Assembly (NCBI RefSeq): GCF_019209865.1
Contig: NZ_JAHUTT010000013.1
Span: forward strand, 1 to 64,000
DNA length: 64,000 nt
Direction: 5' to 3'
Source: Shewanella sp. NIFS-20-20
GTDB lineage: Bacteria > Pseudomonadota > Gammaproteobacteria > Enterobacterales > Shewanellaceae
A program made the position numbers and the translations under genes. The notes beneath the pieces are model-generated. The model searched no databases. It worked only from the letters and a program-made list of their open reading frames with translations, and was not told the DNA's origin. Shown here piece by piece: positions 11,401 to 21,438 of the stretch (its first letter is position 1; the number at the start of each line of letters is the position of its first letter).

Positions 11401-11502
11401 GAGCCTCACCTCGGTAAGTCAAGCGTAAATATTTTCATCATCCACCCTACCCTGAAATTCGTGCCAGAAAAAGCCTGCCAATGGCGCAACTCAGCCATCA
11501 CC

Positions 11503-11525
11503 AAAAACCCGCGCATCGGCGGGTT
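11503..11525 (-). terminator. Intrinsic terminator for glk
   Basis: AACCCGC (11506-11512) pairs with GCGGGTT (11519-11525) around a 6-nt loop, and the A-run at 11503-11507 gives a U-run on the minus strand. It lies about 60 nt after the glk stop. It also marks the boundary between metF and the sugar locus. Confidence 0.7.
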
Positions 11526-11587
11526 CTAATGAGTTTTTTTTGCAGGGGCTGGCCATCACCCAGTCACATAAGAGCACCGATGGACGT

Positions 11588-12568
11588 TCAATGATGCCGC
11601 TGGTATTGACGCCACCAGAGCGCGGCACCAATCAAGGCGGTATCACTCTTTAGCGCTAATTGAATGGGTACTGCCTGCAGATAATCCGCCATTTCGGCCT
11701 TGGCGCTAAAGCCGGCGACAAAGTCGCTGCTTTCAATAAAAGACACCATTCTCGGTAAGATACCGCCGCCGAGCACCACCCCGCCGAGCGCCCCATGAGC
11801 CAACACCAGATCCCCGACCACTTGGCCTAACCAATGACAAAAACATGCCAAGGTTTGTCGCGCTAACGCGGAACTATTGTCCATGGCAGCCTGACTGATC
11901 TCGGCTGCAGAGTGGAACTCAACCTCTTGCTCCAAATGCGCCGCCATGGCTTGGTACAACTTGACGAGCCCAGGGCCACAAAGAAAACTTTCCACGCTGA
12001 CATGGGCTTGCTGTAATCGCCCTTGGCGGATTAAGCCATCTTGCAAGGCACTGGTTGCCGCCAAGCTCATATGACCTCCTTCACACGCCACGGGGTGATA
12101 ATGCCCAGCGGCTTGAGGCTGCAACACGGCCACGCCAAAGCCGGTGCCAGGTCCCAGCACTAACACAGGTGCATCCCCAATCGCTTGGCCGGCTTTTAAA
12201 CTCAGTAATTGCTCAGCCCCTAAGGCTGGAATACTGTTGGCATAGGCGACAAAATCATTCATGAGGATCACCGGAAAATTCAGTGCACTCGATAATTGCG
12301 CCGCCGAACTACGCCAGCCCAAATTCGTCACATGCACTTGCTGCTCAATCACTGGGCCTGCAATGGCGAAACAGGCACCGTCGATAACAATATCGGCTGG
12401 TAATAAGGCCAAGTATTGCTGCACCAAACAGAGCAAGTCATCGGCCTGACCACTGGCCAAGGTATGTGGGTGAGTCAAGACAACCTCGGCAGCGTTAGCC
12501 GTCGTCAGTGCAAACCTGCCATTGGTGCCGCCGATGTCAGCCACTATGGTCATGCCTAGCGTGTTCAT
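11588..12568 (-). CDS. glk: Glucokinase (Glk family)
   Basis: Glk phosphorylates intracellular glucose with ATP. The 326-aa protein has the phosphate-binding motif DIGGTNGRFAL from residue 11, LMNDFVAYA, the GPGTGFG motif and the GGHMSLAA segment with the metal/sugar-binding His typical of the Glk (not ROK) family. I chose the ATG at 12568, which has GGA five bases upstream; the frame continues to 12640 but the extra residues do not look like glucokinase. It is divergent from the LacI-type regulator and would consume the glucose released by the neighbouring glucosidases. Confidence 0.93.
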   Translation of the reverse strand: MNTLGMTIVADIGGTNGRFALTTANAAEVVLTHPHTLASGQADDLLCLVQQYLALLPADIVIDGACFAIAGPVIEQQVHVTNLGWRSSAAQLSSALNFPVILMNDFVAYANSIPALGAEQLLSLKAGQAIGDAPVLVLGPGTGFGVAVLQPQAAGHYHPVACEGGHMSLAATSALQDGLIRQGRLQQAHVSVESFLCGPGLVKLYQAMAAHLEQEVEFHSAAEISQAAMDNSSALARQTLACFCHWLGQVVGDLVLAHGALGGVVLGGGILPRMVSFIESSDFVAGFSAKAEMADYLQAVPIQLALKSDTALIGAALWWRQYQRHH

Positions 12569-12606
12569 TGAAATCCGTCCCATAATGTTAATAGCCCGTT
12601 GATTTA

Positions 12607-12622
12607 GTGTATATTCATTGCC
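12607..12622. promoter_or_regulatory. Possible degenerate operator between glk and the LacI-type gene
   Basis: GTGTATATTCATTGCC resembles the right half of the locus operators (GTATTCATCGG) but lacks the CATACGTAT core. It is in the divergent promoter region where an operator would be expected. The match is partial and could be chance. Confidence 0.25.
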
Positions 12623-12692
12623 TTGGTGATATAGTAACAACCCACTATAACTTGCCCAGAATTGACCCTATCACAGGCGCAAGGGAGCTAAC

Positions 12693-13727
12693 GTGAGTAT
12701 AAAAGGTAAAGCCAATTCTATCGATATTGCCCACCTTGCGGGGGTATCGCAATCCACCGTATCACGAGCGTTACGCAATAGCCCGCTGGTAAAACCTGAA
12801 ACCATTGCCAAGGTGCAGCAAATCGCCCGCGAATTGAATTATAAAGTCGATAAGCATGCCAGTAGTTTGCGCACCCAGCAAAGCACCACCTTAGCGTTAT
12901 TATTATTTGAAGACCCCACCTCAGATGACTCGTTGATCAATCCATTTTTTCTGTCGATGCTTGGCTCAATTACCCGCACTTGCGCTGCCAAAGGCTACGA
13001 TTTGTTGGTGTCGTTTCAGCAAATGTCCAATAACTGGCATGCCGATTATGAAGACAGCCACAAGGCCGATGGCATTATCTTGCTGGGCTATGGCGATGAT
13101 GTCGATTATCAACCCAAATTAAAACAATTGGCGAGCCAAGGCACCCGATATGTTCGCTGGGGCGCTCAATCAGGGAGCTTGTGTGTCAGCAGTGACAATC
13201 GTCAAGGCGGACGCCAAGCTACAGATCACCTCATCGCCCTTGGCCATCAGCACATTGCATTTATTGGCAGCGCATCACATCACTATCCGGAACTATTTGC
13301 CCGATATCAAGGCTATGCCGAAGCCCTATTAAACGCCGGTTTATCCCTCAACCCTAAGTTACAACACGATGCGATCACCACAGAGCAAGCCGGCTTTATC
13401 GCCGCCAATCGCTTATTGAGTATGCGCCATCATCAACCCTTTAATGCCATCTTCGCCGGCAGCGACCTTATTGCTATTGGCGTGATGCAAGCCTTACAGC
13501 GACATGGCTTAACGCCTGGCAAAGACGTCGCCGTGGTCGGATTTGATGATTTACCCTTCGCCCGATTTACCTCGCCGCCGCTAACAACTGTCAGGCAAAA
13601 TACCCAATTGGCGGGTGAAGCCTTGGTCGATAGCCTTATCAATCGCATCAAAGGCGACCCCTCTACTGCCATTACCATTGCCACTGAATTGATGGTGCGC
13701 CAAAGCTGTGGCAGTCGGCCGACTTAA
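12693..13727 (+). CDS. LacI-family transcriptional regulator (probable maltodextrin repressor)
   Basis: The 344-aa protein has a LacI helix-turn-helix at about residues 9-30 (IDIAHLAGVSQSTVSRAL), the hinge LNYKVDKHASSLRTQ, and a periplasmic-binding-protein-like effector domain ending VAVVGFDDLPFA and LTTVRQ. The start is a GTG at 12693 preceded by AAGGGAG. Its position at the head of the locus, and three palindromic CATACGTATG-type sites before other locus units, suggest it is the local MalR-like repressor; the effector is unknown. Its stop overlaps that of the convergent amylase by 4 bp. Confidence 0.88.
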   Translation: MSIKGKANSIDIAHLAGVSQSTVSRALRNSPLVKPETIAKVQQIARELNYKVDKHASSLRTQQSTTLALLLFEDPTSDDSLINPFFLSMLGSITRTCAAKGYDLLVSFQQMSNNWHADYEDSHKADGIILLGYGDDVDYQPKLKQLASQGTRYVRWGAQSGSLCVSSDNRQGGRQATDHLIALGHQHIAFIGSASHHYPELFARYQGYAEALLNAGLSLNPKLQHDAITTEQAGFIAANRLLSMRHHQPFNAIFAGSDLIAIGVMQALQRHGLTPGKDVAVVGFDDLPFARFTSPPLTTVRQNTQLAGEALVDSLINRIKGDPSTAITIATELMVRQSCGSRPT

Positions 13728-15358
13728 GAGTGCGGGGCTAATCGCGCCAGTATCGATGCGTCAATCTCGGCATCGGTTAATACCAAGACTCTGACGCCAT
13801 GGGCAGGAACACTGATAGTGACATCCCCGCTCAGTGGATGGCGCTGGGCGCTAAGCGGTTCATACCAGTCGCCCGCGGGGATGTCCGTTAAAGTAACGGT
13901 CTGAGACTTATCGCCTTTATTCAATAGCACTAAACTTACTTCCGAGTGTTCCGCTTGGCGATAAACTCGATAAAATGCGGCGGTATCATCCCCAAAATCT
14001 AAATTAATTTGCAAACCACGTTGCAAGCTCACTAATTGTTTTCTTAAATTGGCAATCTTAATTAATGCCGCGCGGATAACATGATCGCGCGCCACGTCGA
14101 TGCCCGCGGCACCAAAATAGTTACGATTACCTTGATGCTCAGCTTTGCCACGCTCAAAGCCCATTTCGGAGCCATAGTAGATCACCGGAATCCCTCTGGC
14201 GGTAAACAACCAATGATGAGCATCAATAAAACCTGCATCAGTCGCCTGCATTCGTGGCATATCATGATTGTCGTAAAAGGTGAGTAATTCGTATGGGTTG
14301 TGATAAGGATTATCGGACGGTGCCAAATACAGGGCAGGTAATAACGTGCGATACGCAGCACCTTCTGCAAAAACTTGATTCAGTGCGGCCTTTAAAGGGA
14401 AATCGAGCACACTCATGCCACCATTTTCCACCCGGGTATACTGACCTATCTCGTTGGCATCAAATGAATAGACCTCACCGAACATAAATAGATCTGGATA
14501 ATGATCGCGAATACGACGACTGAATTCCCCCCAGTCTTTGCTGGGCACATGTTTGACGGTATCGATGCGCATGGCACTGGCGCCCTGCTCTAACCAGTGT
14601 AAGTAGGCACCAACAAAATAATCCATTACCCGCGGATCACCAGTATTCATATCGGCTAATTGAGCCAAATCCCGATCGGAATTAAACCATGATTGTAGCG
14701 GCTCCTGGCGTTGTAGCTGCTCTGGCGCCAAATTGCCATGATCGGCCACCAGCAGGCCATCACTGTCATACAGTTTACCAAACTGACTCGATTGCGCTTG
14801 GGCTGAAGTCATCGAATACGCCGGCGAACCGTGATTGATCACCACATCGACTATGGTCTCCAAACCTTTAGCGTTTAAGGCTTGATTGAGTTGCTTAAAA
14901 TCGAGATCTGGCGAGGGTAAATGCTTATCGAGTCGATAAAAGTTAGTGCCCCAATAGCCGTGATAACCGGCTTTATGGCGATCCATGGCGAAACCTTCGG
15001 CTTTGATCTCGTCACCGCCACTAAAAGCTTGAGCGGGGTTTTGCACTATGGGAGTCAGCCAGATGGCACCAAAGCCCATCTCGGCAATGTAATCGGCGTA
15101 TTGGAGCAAGCCTTTAAAATCGCCCCCCATAAAGCCAACATTCGCCTGCTGGCCGTTGATGGTGATCGGCAGGCGATAACCTGAGTCTTGCGGGTAATTA
15201 TTGCTAGTATCGCCATCAACAAAACGGTCTGTCACCACAAAATACACTGCCTTACTGGCAAAGGGGTGGGTCGTTCCCACCAGATCGGCGCCATCATGGG
15301 CTTGCGCCAACGTTTGACCGCACACCAGCAGCGCCGCCAAGCCAAATCCTTTAGCCAT
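13724..15358 (-). CDS. Exported GH13 alpha-amylase family enzyme
   Basis: A 544-aa glycoside hydrolase 13 protein with a signal peptide (residues 1-20, cleavage likely after LAQA). GH13 regions are visible: DVVINH (region I), MRIDTVKH with nucleophile Asp266, FGEV with acid/base Glu295, and FYDNHD with Asp366. The N-terminal YFVVTDRFVDGD and GGDFKGL segments resemble CGTase and maltogenic amylase groups. A C-terminal beta domain ends the chain. The ATG at 15358 follows GGAGG and overlaps the end of the transporter gene by 8 bp, so the two are co-translated. It probably shortens maltodextrins in the periplasm. Confidence 0.9.
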   Translation of the reverse strand: MAKGFGLAALLVCGQTLAQAHDGADLVGTTHPFASKAVYFVVTDRFVDGDTSNNYPQDSGYRLPITINGQQANVGFMGGDFKGLLQYADYIAEMGFGAIWLTPIVQNPAQAFSGGDEIKAEGFAMDRHKAGYHGYWGTNFYRLDKHLPSPDLDFKQLNQALNAKGLETIVDVVINHGSPAYSMTSAQAQSSQFGKLYDSDGLLVADHGNLAPEQLQRQEPLQSWFNSDRDLAQLADMNTGDPRVMDYFVGAYLHWLEQGASAMRIDTVKHVPSKDWGEFSRRIRDHYPDLFMFGEVYSFDANEIGQYTRVENGGMSVLDFPLKAALNQVFAEGAAYRTLLPALYLAPSDNPYHNPYELLTFYDNHDMPRMQATDAGFIDAHHWLFTARGIPVIYYGSEMGFERGKAEHQGNRNYFGAAGIDVARDHVIRAALIKIANLRKQLVSLQRGLQINLDFGDDTAAFYRVYRQAEHSEVSLVLLNKGDKSQTVTLTDIPAGDWYEPLSAQRHPLSGDVTISVPAHGVRVLVLTDAEIDASILARLAPHS

Positions 15359-16886
15359 GCACGCCTCCGGTTGACTGGGTGCTGACGCGATGTTGACTGT
15401 CGCCATTGAGGCGCACTCGCACGACCATCAGGCTAGCAATCACAAATGATATCGCACCAATCACCATCGAATATAAAGGTTGGTTATCAAAGCCGTGGCG
15501 AAGCAACAAGCCGAGCACACTGGCCGCAAGCAATTGAGGGATCACGATAAAGAAATTAAAGATGCCCATATAAACGCCCATTTTGGCGGCGGGTAAGCAG
15601 CCTGCAAGCATGGCATATGGCAATGACAGCAGTGATGCCCAAGCAAATCCCACCCCGAGCATGGACAGCAATAACCAGTGGGGATCATCGAACCACAAAA
15701 ATGAAGCGAGCCCCAGCGCGCCCAACAACAAGTTAATGCTATGGGCCAATTTCAGCCCCCACAACTTCACCATCAATGGGATCACGATGGCGGCAATGGC
15801 GGCAAAGCCATTGTAAGCAGCAAATAATACCCCGACCCAATTAGCGCCACGATTAAATAATGCCGAGCTAGTATCGTCGGTACCAAAGTGATGTGACGTT
15901 ACCGCGGACGTGGTATAAATCCACATGGCAAATAAGGCGAACCAAGAAAAAAACTGCACCCAAGCTAACTGGCGCATGACCTTTGGCATCGCAAATAAGT
16001 CATTCATCACAGTATCGAAGCCCACGGCGACCTTGTGTTGGCGCTGACGCCATGCCATCCAGTATTGAGCCAAGCCAAAGGCGGCCAAAGCAAAGGTCAA
16101 AATATACAACTGCTTATCCCACGAGAACCACCAAATAAGGCCACTGGCGACCACGGCTGGCACGAAGTAACGCCATGCTGACGCTTGCCAATCGGCTTGA
16201 CTTGGCACCGCTTGAGTGTCGACTGGGGCCTCGGAGTGGCTGGCAAAGCGTGCCAATTGCTCGGGGCTGTATTCACGGCTGCGATACACTGTCCACCCCA
16301 CTGCAATGAATAACACCAAGGCTCCGCAATAAAAAGCATAACGCACTGTGTCTGGGATCGTCCCCGCCGGCGCGTCATTGCTCACTCCCAGCTGACTCAA
16401 TATCCAAGGCAACATCGATGCCACCACTGCGCCCGTGCCGATAAAAAAGCTTTGCATCGCATAGCCTTTAGCTTGCTGCTTTTTGGGCAGGTTATCGCCC
16501 ACAAAAGCCCGAAATGGTTCCATGGAAATATTGATGGAAGCGTCGAGGATCCACAGCATACCCGCCGCCATCCACAAGACACTCGAGTGAGGTAACGCAA
16601 TTAAGGATAATGAGGTGAAAATGGCACCCACCAAAAAATATGGCCGCCGCCGGCCAAAACGATTCCAGGTGTTGTCGCTCAAATGTCCCACAATAGGCTG
16701 TACTAATAGACCGGTGACAGGACCCGCTATCCACAGTAATGGGATCGTATCTATGTCCGCGCCTAGGGTCTGAAATATGCGACTGATATTGGCATTTTGC
16801 AGCGCGAAACCGAATTGAATACCTAAGAATCCAAAACACATATTCCATATTTGCCAGAAGCTTAGATTGGGTTTTTCGTTGACCAT
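15351..16886 (-). CDS. MFS/GPH-type maltose (or glucose) transporter
   Basis: The 511-aa protein has 12 TM segments and the N-terminal pattern of sugar:cation symporters ([25 protein letters not shown], then [17 protein letters not shown] and RFGRRRPYF), which is the type used for maltose and sucrose in Xanthomonas and Shewanella relatives. It overlaps the amylase gene downstream, and a LacI-type operator lies 115 bp upstream of its start. The likely role is uptake of maltose or glucose produced in the periplasm; the exact sugar is inference from context. Confidence 0.85.
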   Translation of the reverse strand: MVNEKPNLSFWQIWNMCFGFLGIQFGFALQNANISRIFQTLGADIDTIPLLWIAGPVTGLLVQPIVGHLSDNTWNRFGRRRPYFLVGAIFTSLSLIALPHSSVLWMAAGMLWILDASINISMEPFRAFVGDNLPKKQQAKGYAMQSFFIGTGAVVASMLPWILSQLGVSNDAPAGTIPDTVRYAFYCGALVLFIAVGWTVYRSREYSPEQLARFASHSEAPVDTQAVPSQADWQASAWRYFVPAVVASGLIWWFSWDKQLYILTFALAAFGLAQYWMAWRQRQHKVAVGFDTVMNDLFAMPKVMRQLAWVQFFSWFALFAMWIYTTSAVTSHHFGTDDTSSALFNRGANWVGVLFAAYNGFAAIAAIVIPLMVKLWGLKLAHSINLLLGALGLASFLWFDDPHWLLLSMLGVGFAWASLLSLPYAMLAGCLPAAKMGVYMGIFNFFIVIPQLLAASVLGLLLRHGFDNQPLYSMVIGAISFVIASLMVVRVRLNGDSQHRVSTQSTGGVHG

Positions 16887-16998
16887 GCCAGATCCTCTAT
16901 TGTTATTGTATGGCGGATCATGCCAAGTGATGCCTCAGCACGTTGTAATCATGTCGTTAACGCATGGTAACTAACATATTGTCAGCATCACAATCATC

Positions 16999-17012
16999 TG
17001 CATACGTATTCA
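16999..17012. promoter_or_regulatory. LacI-type operator upstream of the sugar transporter
   Basis: TGCATACGTATTCA contains the near-palindrome CATACGTATT at 17001-17010. The same core occurs at 25841 and 26145. It sits just beyond the GH31 gene end and upstream of the transporter-amylase unit, suggesting a separate regulated promoter there. Confidence 0.7.
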
Positions 17013-17022
17013 TCGGTTGCCA

Positions 17023-19491
17023 TTAACGCCCTAATGTCACCACGAGTTGCGCACTGGCGTGTTGACCCACCAACGTCACGGGGACTGTCAGTCGCCCTGG
17101 TTGCCATGACAGCGCTTGCGGCTCGCCATTCACAGTGATCTGACTCGGTTTGGCAGTCAGATGCCGCACATTGAGGTTAATCTGCCTGCCACCAGGCCAA
17201 CGCGCTTGTCCTTGCGAGCTGAGTTTGATTGTTAGCTTGTCCTTAACCAAATGAGATTCAAAGCGCAACAACTCATACTGACCATTGGCTAGGCTATGGG
17301 GATCGCTGCCATCGTCATCAAACATTTCTCCCTGACTCGCGCTGATTTCTAGATCAAAGTAATAATCGACATTCAAAGTGTGCGTCTGGTAGTCCTGACT
17401 CGACACTAGCTGCCCTGATGGTTTCTTAGGATTATCTAACCAAGGAATAAAACTGCCGGCACGCACTAACACTGGTAACGTCTCTAAACTCACGGCTTGC
17501 GCTATGGTTTGACCGCCGATAAAGCGGGCCCCGGTAAAATAGTCAAACCAAACGCCCTTAGGCAGCGCCACGGCAACTTGCTTAACCTCGGGATTCACCA
17601 CTGGCGTAACCAACATGGCATCACCGAACAAATAAGAGTCCTTGTTATCAAACTGGCTGGGATCGAGGAACATCAGCGGTCGCATTAACGGCCAGCCATA
17701 ACGGCTATTCTGGTAGGCCAAGGTATAAATGTACGGGAGTAATTGGTACCTAAGTTTAACGAAAGGTCGCAAACGATTTTGTACTTGCTCACTGTGAAAC
17801 ACCGGCTCTGGGGCGATATGATCTTGGGCATGAGGGCGATATACCGGCTGAAATACCCCATATTGTAACCAGCGACTGTAAAGCTCAGGATCAAACTGCT
17901 CGCCACCCGCAAAGCCTCCCAAATCGGAATGAGTGTAGCCCAAGCCGAACACCCCCATTTGCAGACTTAACTCCACTTGCGGTCGCAGTCCACTCCAACT
18001 GCGTTCGACATCGCCGGTCCACGGGATCATGCCGTAACGCTGGCTGCCAATATATCCCGATCGCATCATGATCAGCGGCCGCTGTTGGGGTTGCCATTGC
18101 TGCAACTTGGTCGCTAACATCGATGCCCATTGGTGACCATAAACATTGTGAAGGGTATCGGCGGGCACTAGGCGACTGCGGCCCGGCTCATCGGTTGGCG
18201 TATCTAAGCGATGATAAAGGTGAGAGGGGTGAACTTCTGGCTCACCTAAATCGCCCCACCAACCGGCAACGCCTTGCAGCATGAGTTGCTGATAAATATC
18301 GGCAAACCATTGCTGCCCTGCCCGAGAAAATACATCGATTAATGAGGTATGGCCAAAGTAAAAATCAAACGTGGCCACCTCAGCGTTGGCGTGTAGAGTT
18401 AACGCCAACTTAGCTTTAGCCTCTTGCCAACGCTCAGTGTGAGTCAACACAAAAGGCTCAGTGATCAACACTGTATTGACCCCCGCCGTTGCCAAATCAG
18501 CGATCATCCGCTCGGGATGAGGGAACGCTTGTTTATCCCAAGCCAGCTTGCCCATATGCCCTTTGATGTTGGCGCCAAACCAAAAGAGATCCAACACTAA
18601 CGCATCGAGTGGAAAGTCTTGTTGAGCAAAGGTGGCCACCGTTTGGCTGACTTCGGCTTGAGTGCGATAGCCAAAACGCGAGGCAAAATTACCCAGAGCC
18701 CAGCGCGGCGGTAAGGGTTGGCGACCGATGGCATAAGTCATATTTTCTATTAATGTTGGATAGTCATGACCCGCAGCCACCAAATAAGACGTGCGGCCAG
18801 CCTCGGCAGTAAATGCTAAAATATCAGGCTCGGTATGACCAAGATCTAAGCTGCCATCGGCACTGTTATCAATCAATAAGGCATAGCGTTTAGAGGACAT
18901 CACGGCAGGCAAACTGTAGTACATTTGCTCGGCATGCTCGCCATAGCCATAGGCCGCGCGGTTATATAAAGCCAACTTATGACCACGCCGATCCATGCCC
19001 AGTACTCGCTGACCGCCTCCCATGAGTTTTTCATCTTTATCTAAGTGAAACCTGAATCCGCGCTTGCCACCGTTGAGCACAAAACCGCGCTCTTCGGCTA
19101 ACAAGGGCGTGCTCGATATTGGCTCGAATTGCTCGGCCTCAAAAAAGCGCAACTGCAAGGGGTGACGCTGTACCTGTACGCAAATTTGCGGGGCGCAATA
19201 ACGCAGCCCATCCGCCAACTGAGTGACGACGCCAAGCCTAGCGTGACGGTTTTCATCTAGGGCATATCTTGGTAGCTCAATCTCATCGCCATTGGCATAA
19301 TCCACCATGATGACGCCTTCGCCGTATGCGCTAATCACCACCGCCCCATGGGAGGTCGTCAGTCGTAATTGGTGCTGGCTAAGCTGCCACTCGAAACGCT
19401 CACTGGCCAACAGTGCGGTATCGGCATGAGCTTTGCTCAGTGCTGCAAGCAGCAAGCCGCTCAGCAAGAGACTTATCCATAAGATCCGCAT
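17023..19491 (-). CDS. Exported GH31 alpha-glucosidase
   Basis: An 822-aa family 31 glycoside hydrolase that removes glucose from the non-reducing end of alpha-glucans. A signal peptide (about residues 1-24, cleaving near AHA) indicates a periplasmic location. The GH31 nucleophile motif GWWGDLGEPE places the Asp at 414, and WTGDVERSW places the acid/base Asp at 494. N-terminal beta-sandwich and C-terminal beta domains complete the family length. I chose the ATG at 19491: it overlaps the stop of the GH13 gene as TGATG and has an AAGGGAG site, implying translational coupling. Confidence 0.92.
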   Translation of the reverse strand: MRILWISLLLSGLLLAALSKAHADTALLASERFEWQLSQHQLRLTTSHGAVVISAYGEGVIMVDYANGDEIELPRYALDENRHARLGVVTQLADGLRYCAPQICVQVQRHPLQLRFFEAEQFEPISSTPLLAEERGFVLNGGKRGFRFHLDKDEKLMGGGQRVLGMDRRGHKLALYNRAAYGYGEHAEQMYYSLPAVMSSKRYALLIDNSADGSLDLGHTEPDILAFTAEAGRTSYLVAAGHDYPTLIENMTYAIGRQPLPPRWALGNFASRFGYRTQAEVSQTVATFAQQDFPLDALVLDLFWFGANIKGHMGKLAWDKQAFPHPERMIADLATAGVNTVLITEPFVLTHTERWQEAKAKLALTLHANAEVATFDFYFGHTSLIDVFSRAGQQWFADIYQQLMLQGVAGWWGDLGEPEVHPSHLYHRLDTPTDEPGRSRLVPADTLHNVYGHQWASMLATKLQQWQPQQRPLIMMRSGYIGSQRYGMIPWTGDVERSWSGLRPQVELSLQMGVFGLGYTHSDLGGFAGGEQFDPELYSRWLQYGVFQPVYRPHAQDHIAPEPVFHSEQVQNRLRPFVKLRYQLLPYIYTLAYQNSRYGWPLMRPLMFLDPSQFDNKDSYLFGDAMLVTPVVNPEVKQVAVALPKGVWFDYFTGARFIGGQTIAQAVSLETLPVLVRAGSFIPWLDNPKKPSGQLVSSQDYQTHTLNVDYYFDLEISASQGEMFDDDGSDPHSLANGQYELLRFESHLVKDKLTIKLSSQGQARWPGGRQINLNVRHLTAKPSQITVNGEPQALSWQPGRLTVPVTLVGQHASAQLVVTLGR

Positions 19492-21377
19492 CAATGGCTC
19501 CCTTGCTCGGCGGAGGATAGTAGCCAAATATGGCGACCATAAGGCGCTAATGTCAGGGTGAGCTCGGCCTGATGACCATTAAACGCTAGGGTACTTTTAG
19601 CGGTGCTGAGTAAGTCCCGTAACTCATATACATCGCGGCGCAAGTGCCATTGTTTCACCAAGGAGGATGGTAACTGTACCGTCACAGTCTTAGGCTCGGC
19701 CGAGAAATTCAACAGCACCAATGCGCGTTGATCATCTTGCCAGCGAGCATAGCTAAACACTTGGGGGTCATACCCTGGCAAATCACGATTCAGTCGGTGT
19801 AAGTCTTGATATTGTCCCTGCAATGCAGGATGCTGGCTGGCCGTTAATAAGGTTCGGTACGCTTGGCGCAATTGCCGTTGCGACTTGGATAAGCCGCCGC
19901 TATCAAAGCGGCCACCATTGATCCACCCTTGCATTGATGCCAGTCCCCAGTAATCGAAAATGGTGGTGCGGCTGGCCTTACCGTATCCAGCATCCGCCAG
20001 TGCCGCCTCCCCCAACTCTTGAGCAAAATACACCATGACCGGGCCGCGGCCGATGGTCGCGGCGAGTGTCATGGCCGGTAACGCTTTAAACGGATCGCCA
20101 CTAAAGTCGGGGTGAGCGATGCGCTGCTCATCATGATTCTCAAGAAAATTCAGCATACTCGCCTCGATATCTTGATTGCTATCGATGGCCGTTAATACGC
20201 TGTCCACCGCGGCTTCACCACGGATCACTGCCTTTAACGCGTCATATAAATCGACCTTGTTATATAAGGCGTCCATCTGACCGAAATCGAGATAATCTCG
20301 GAACCGTTGCGGTTGATAAACCTCGGCTAATAAAAAGGCCTCGGGCTGCTGGTGTTTAATCGCGCTATTGAGATAGCTCCAAAACTCTACCGGCACTAAT
20401 TCAGCCACATCGAATCGGAAACCATCGACACCGAACGCCAACCAATACTCGGCAATTTGTCTGAACTTAATCCAGGTATTAGGTACTTGTTTATCTTGCC
20501 AAAAATCATAGTGTTGCTGCCAAGTCCCATGGCGTAAGTTGGCTGGCAAGGTTGCAAAATCATGATGACCATCGGGACGAACGCCATAATTAAGCTTGAC
20601 GGTTTCATACCAGTCATTCATATCCGGCTGCGGCTCTCGGCTGCCATTGCCGGTCCATTTTGCGGGCATTTCAACAAACTGACCATCCGCGTCGGCATGG
20701 TTTTCACCGGCCAATACTTGATAGCCATCGCGCCATTGCGGCACGGCAAAGGGAGTGCGCGCAATATAGTAAAAGTTATTATCTCTGGCATACGCTTGAC
20801 TGGTATCGTCATCGGCCCCTAAATCACGCACGCCCTCAGGCTTAGTGATGGCGCGATAATTACGCGCCACATGATTGGGAACCAAATCAATGATCACTTT
20901 GAGTCCGTGGCGCTGGCTGCGCTTAACCAAACGGCTAAACTCGGCTAAACGCTGACGAGGATCGACCGCCAGATCGGGATCAACATTGAAATAATCGCGC
21001 ACGGCATAAGGGGATCCGGCTCGCCCTTTCACCACATCCGGATCATCAGTCTCAATCCCCACCTCGCGGTAAGCGCTGACCGATGCATGATGCAATACTC
21101 CGGTATACCATACATGGGTCACGCCCAGATCGACCATGGATGCCAACGCAGCATCATTTATGTCATTAAATTTGCCGCTGCCATTTTGAGCCAAGGTTCC
21201 CCATGGCTGATTATGGGTATTTTGATTGGCGAATACTCGGGTAAAAATCTGGTAGATCACCACTCTTGCCGGCGAGTGCTGCCGGTCATTAGAGTGGTGG
21301 GATTCGGTGGCTCGCACCTGGGTGTAACCGGTTAGCGCTAAACCGATACCGATAGCGAACATCCAAGCGTACTTCAT
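19491..21377 (-). CDS. Exported GH13 alpha-amylase
   Basis: A 628-aa GH13 enzyme with an N-terminal signal peptide (cleaved about residue 24). The catalytic set is clear: DLVPNH (region I), GFRFDVAE with nucleophile Asp323, LLAEVYQ with acid/base Glu352, and LENHDEQR with Asp416. A C-terminal beta domain follows. It is the third gene after the receptor on this strand and overlaps the GH31 gene. It probably hydrolyses maltodextrins in the periplasm. It differs clearly from the other exported GH13 enzyme in this locus, so the two are not recent duplicates. Confidence 0.9.
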   Translation of the reverse strand: MKYAWMFAIGIGLALTGYTQVRATESHHSNDRQHSPARVVIYQIFTRVFANQNTHNQPWGTLAQNGSGKFNDINDAALASMVDLGVTHVWYTGVLHHASVSAYREVGIETDDPDVVKGRAGSPYAVRDYFNVDPDLAVDPRQRLAEFSRLVKRSQRHGLKVIIDLVPNHVARNYRAITKPEGVRDLGADDDTSQAYARDNNFYYIARTPFAVPQWRDGYQVLAGENHADADGQFVEMPAKWTGNGSREPQPDMNDWYETVKLNYGVRPDGHHDFATLPANLRHGTWQQHYDFWQDKQVPNTWIKFRQIAEYWLAFGVDGFRFDVAELVPVEFWSYLNSAIKHQQPEAFLLAEVYQPQRFRDYLDFGQMDALYNKVDLYDALKAVIRGEAAVDSVLTAIDSNQDIEASMLNFLENHDEQRIAHPDFSGDPFKALPAMTLAATIGRGPVMVYFAQELGEAALADAGYGKASRTTIFDYWGLASMQGWINGGRFDSGGLSKSQRQLRQAYRTLLTASQHPALQGQYQDLHRLNRDLPGYDPQVFSYARWQDDQRALVLLNFSAEPKTVTVQLPSSLVKQWHLRRDVYELRDLLSTAKSTLAFNGHQAELTLTLAPYGRHIWLLSSAEQGSH

Positions 21378-21438
21378 GTAAACCTCTTATTATTATAAAA
21401 ACTGGGCTGGCCGCGTTGACAAGCCACTAGGCCGCAGA

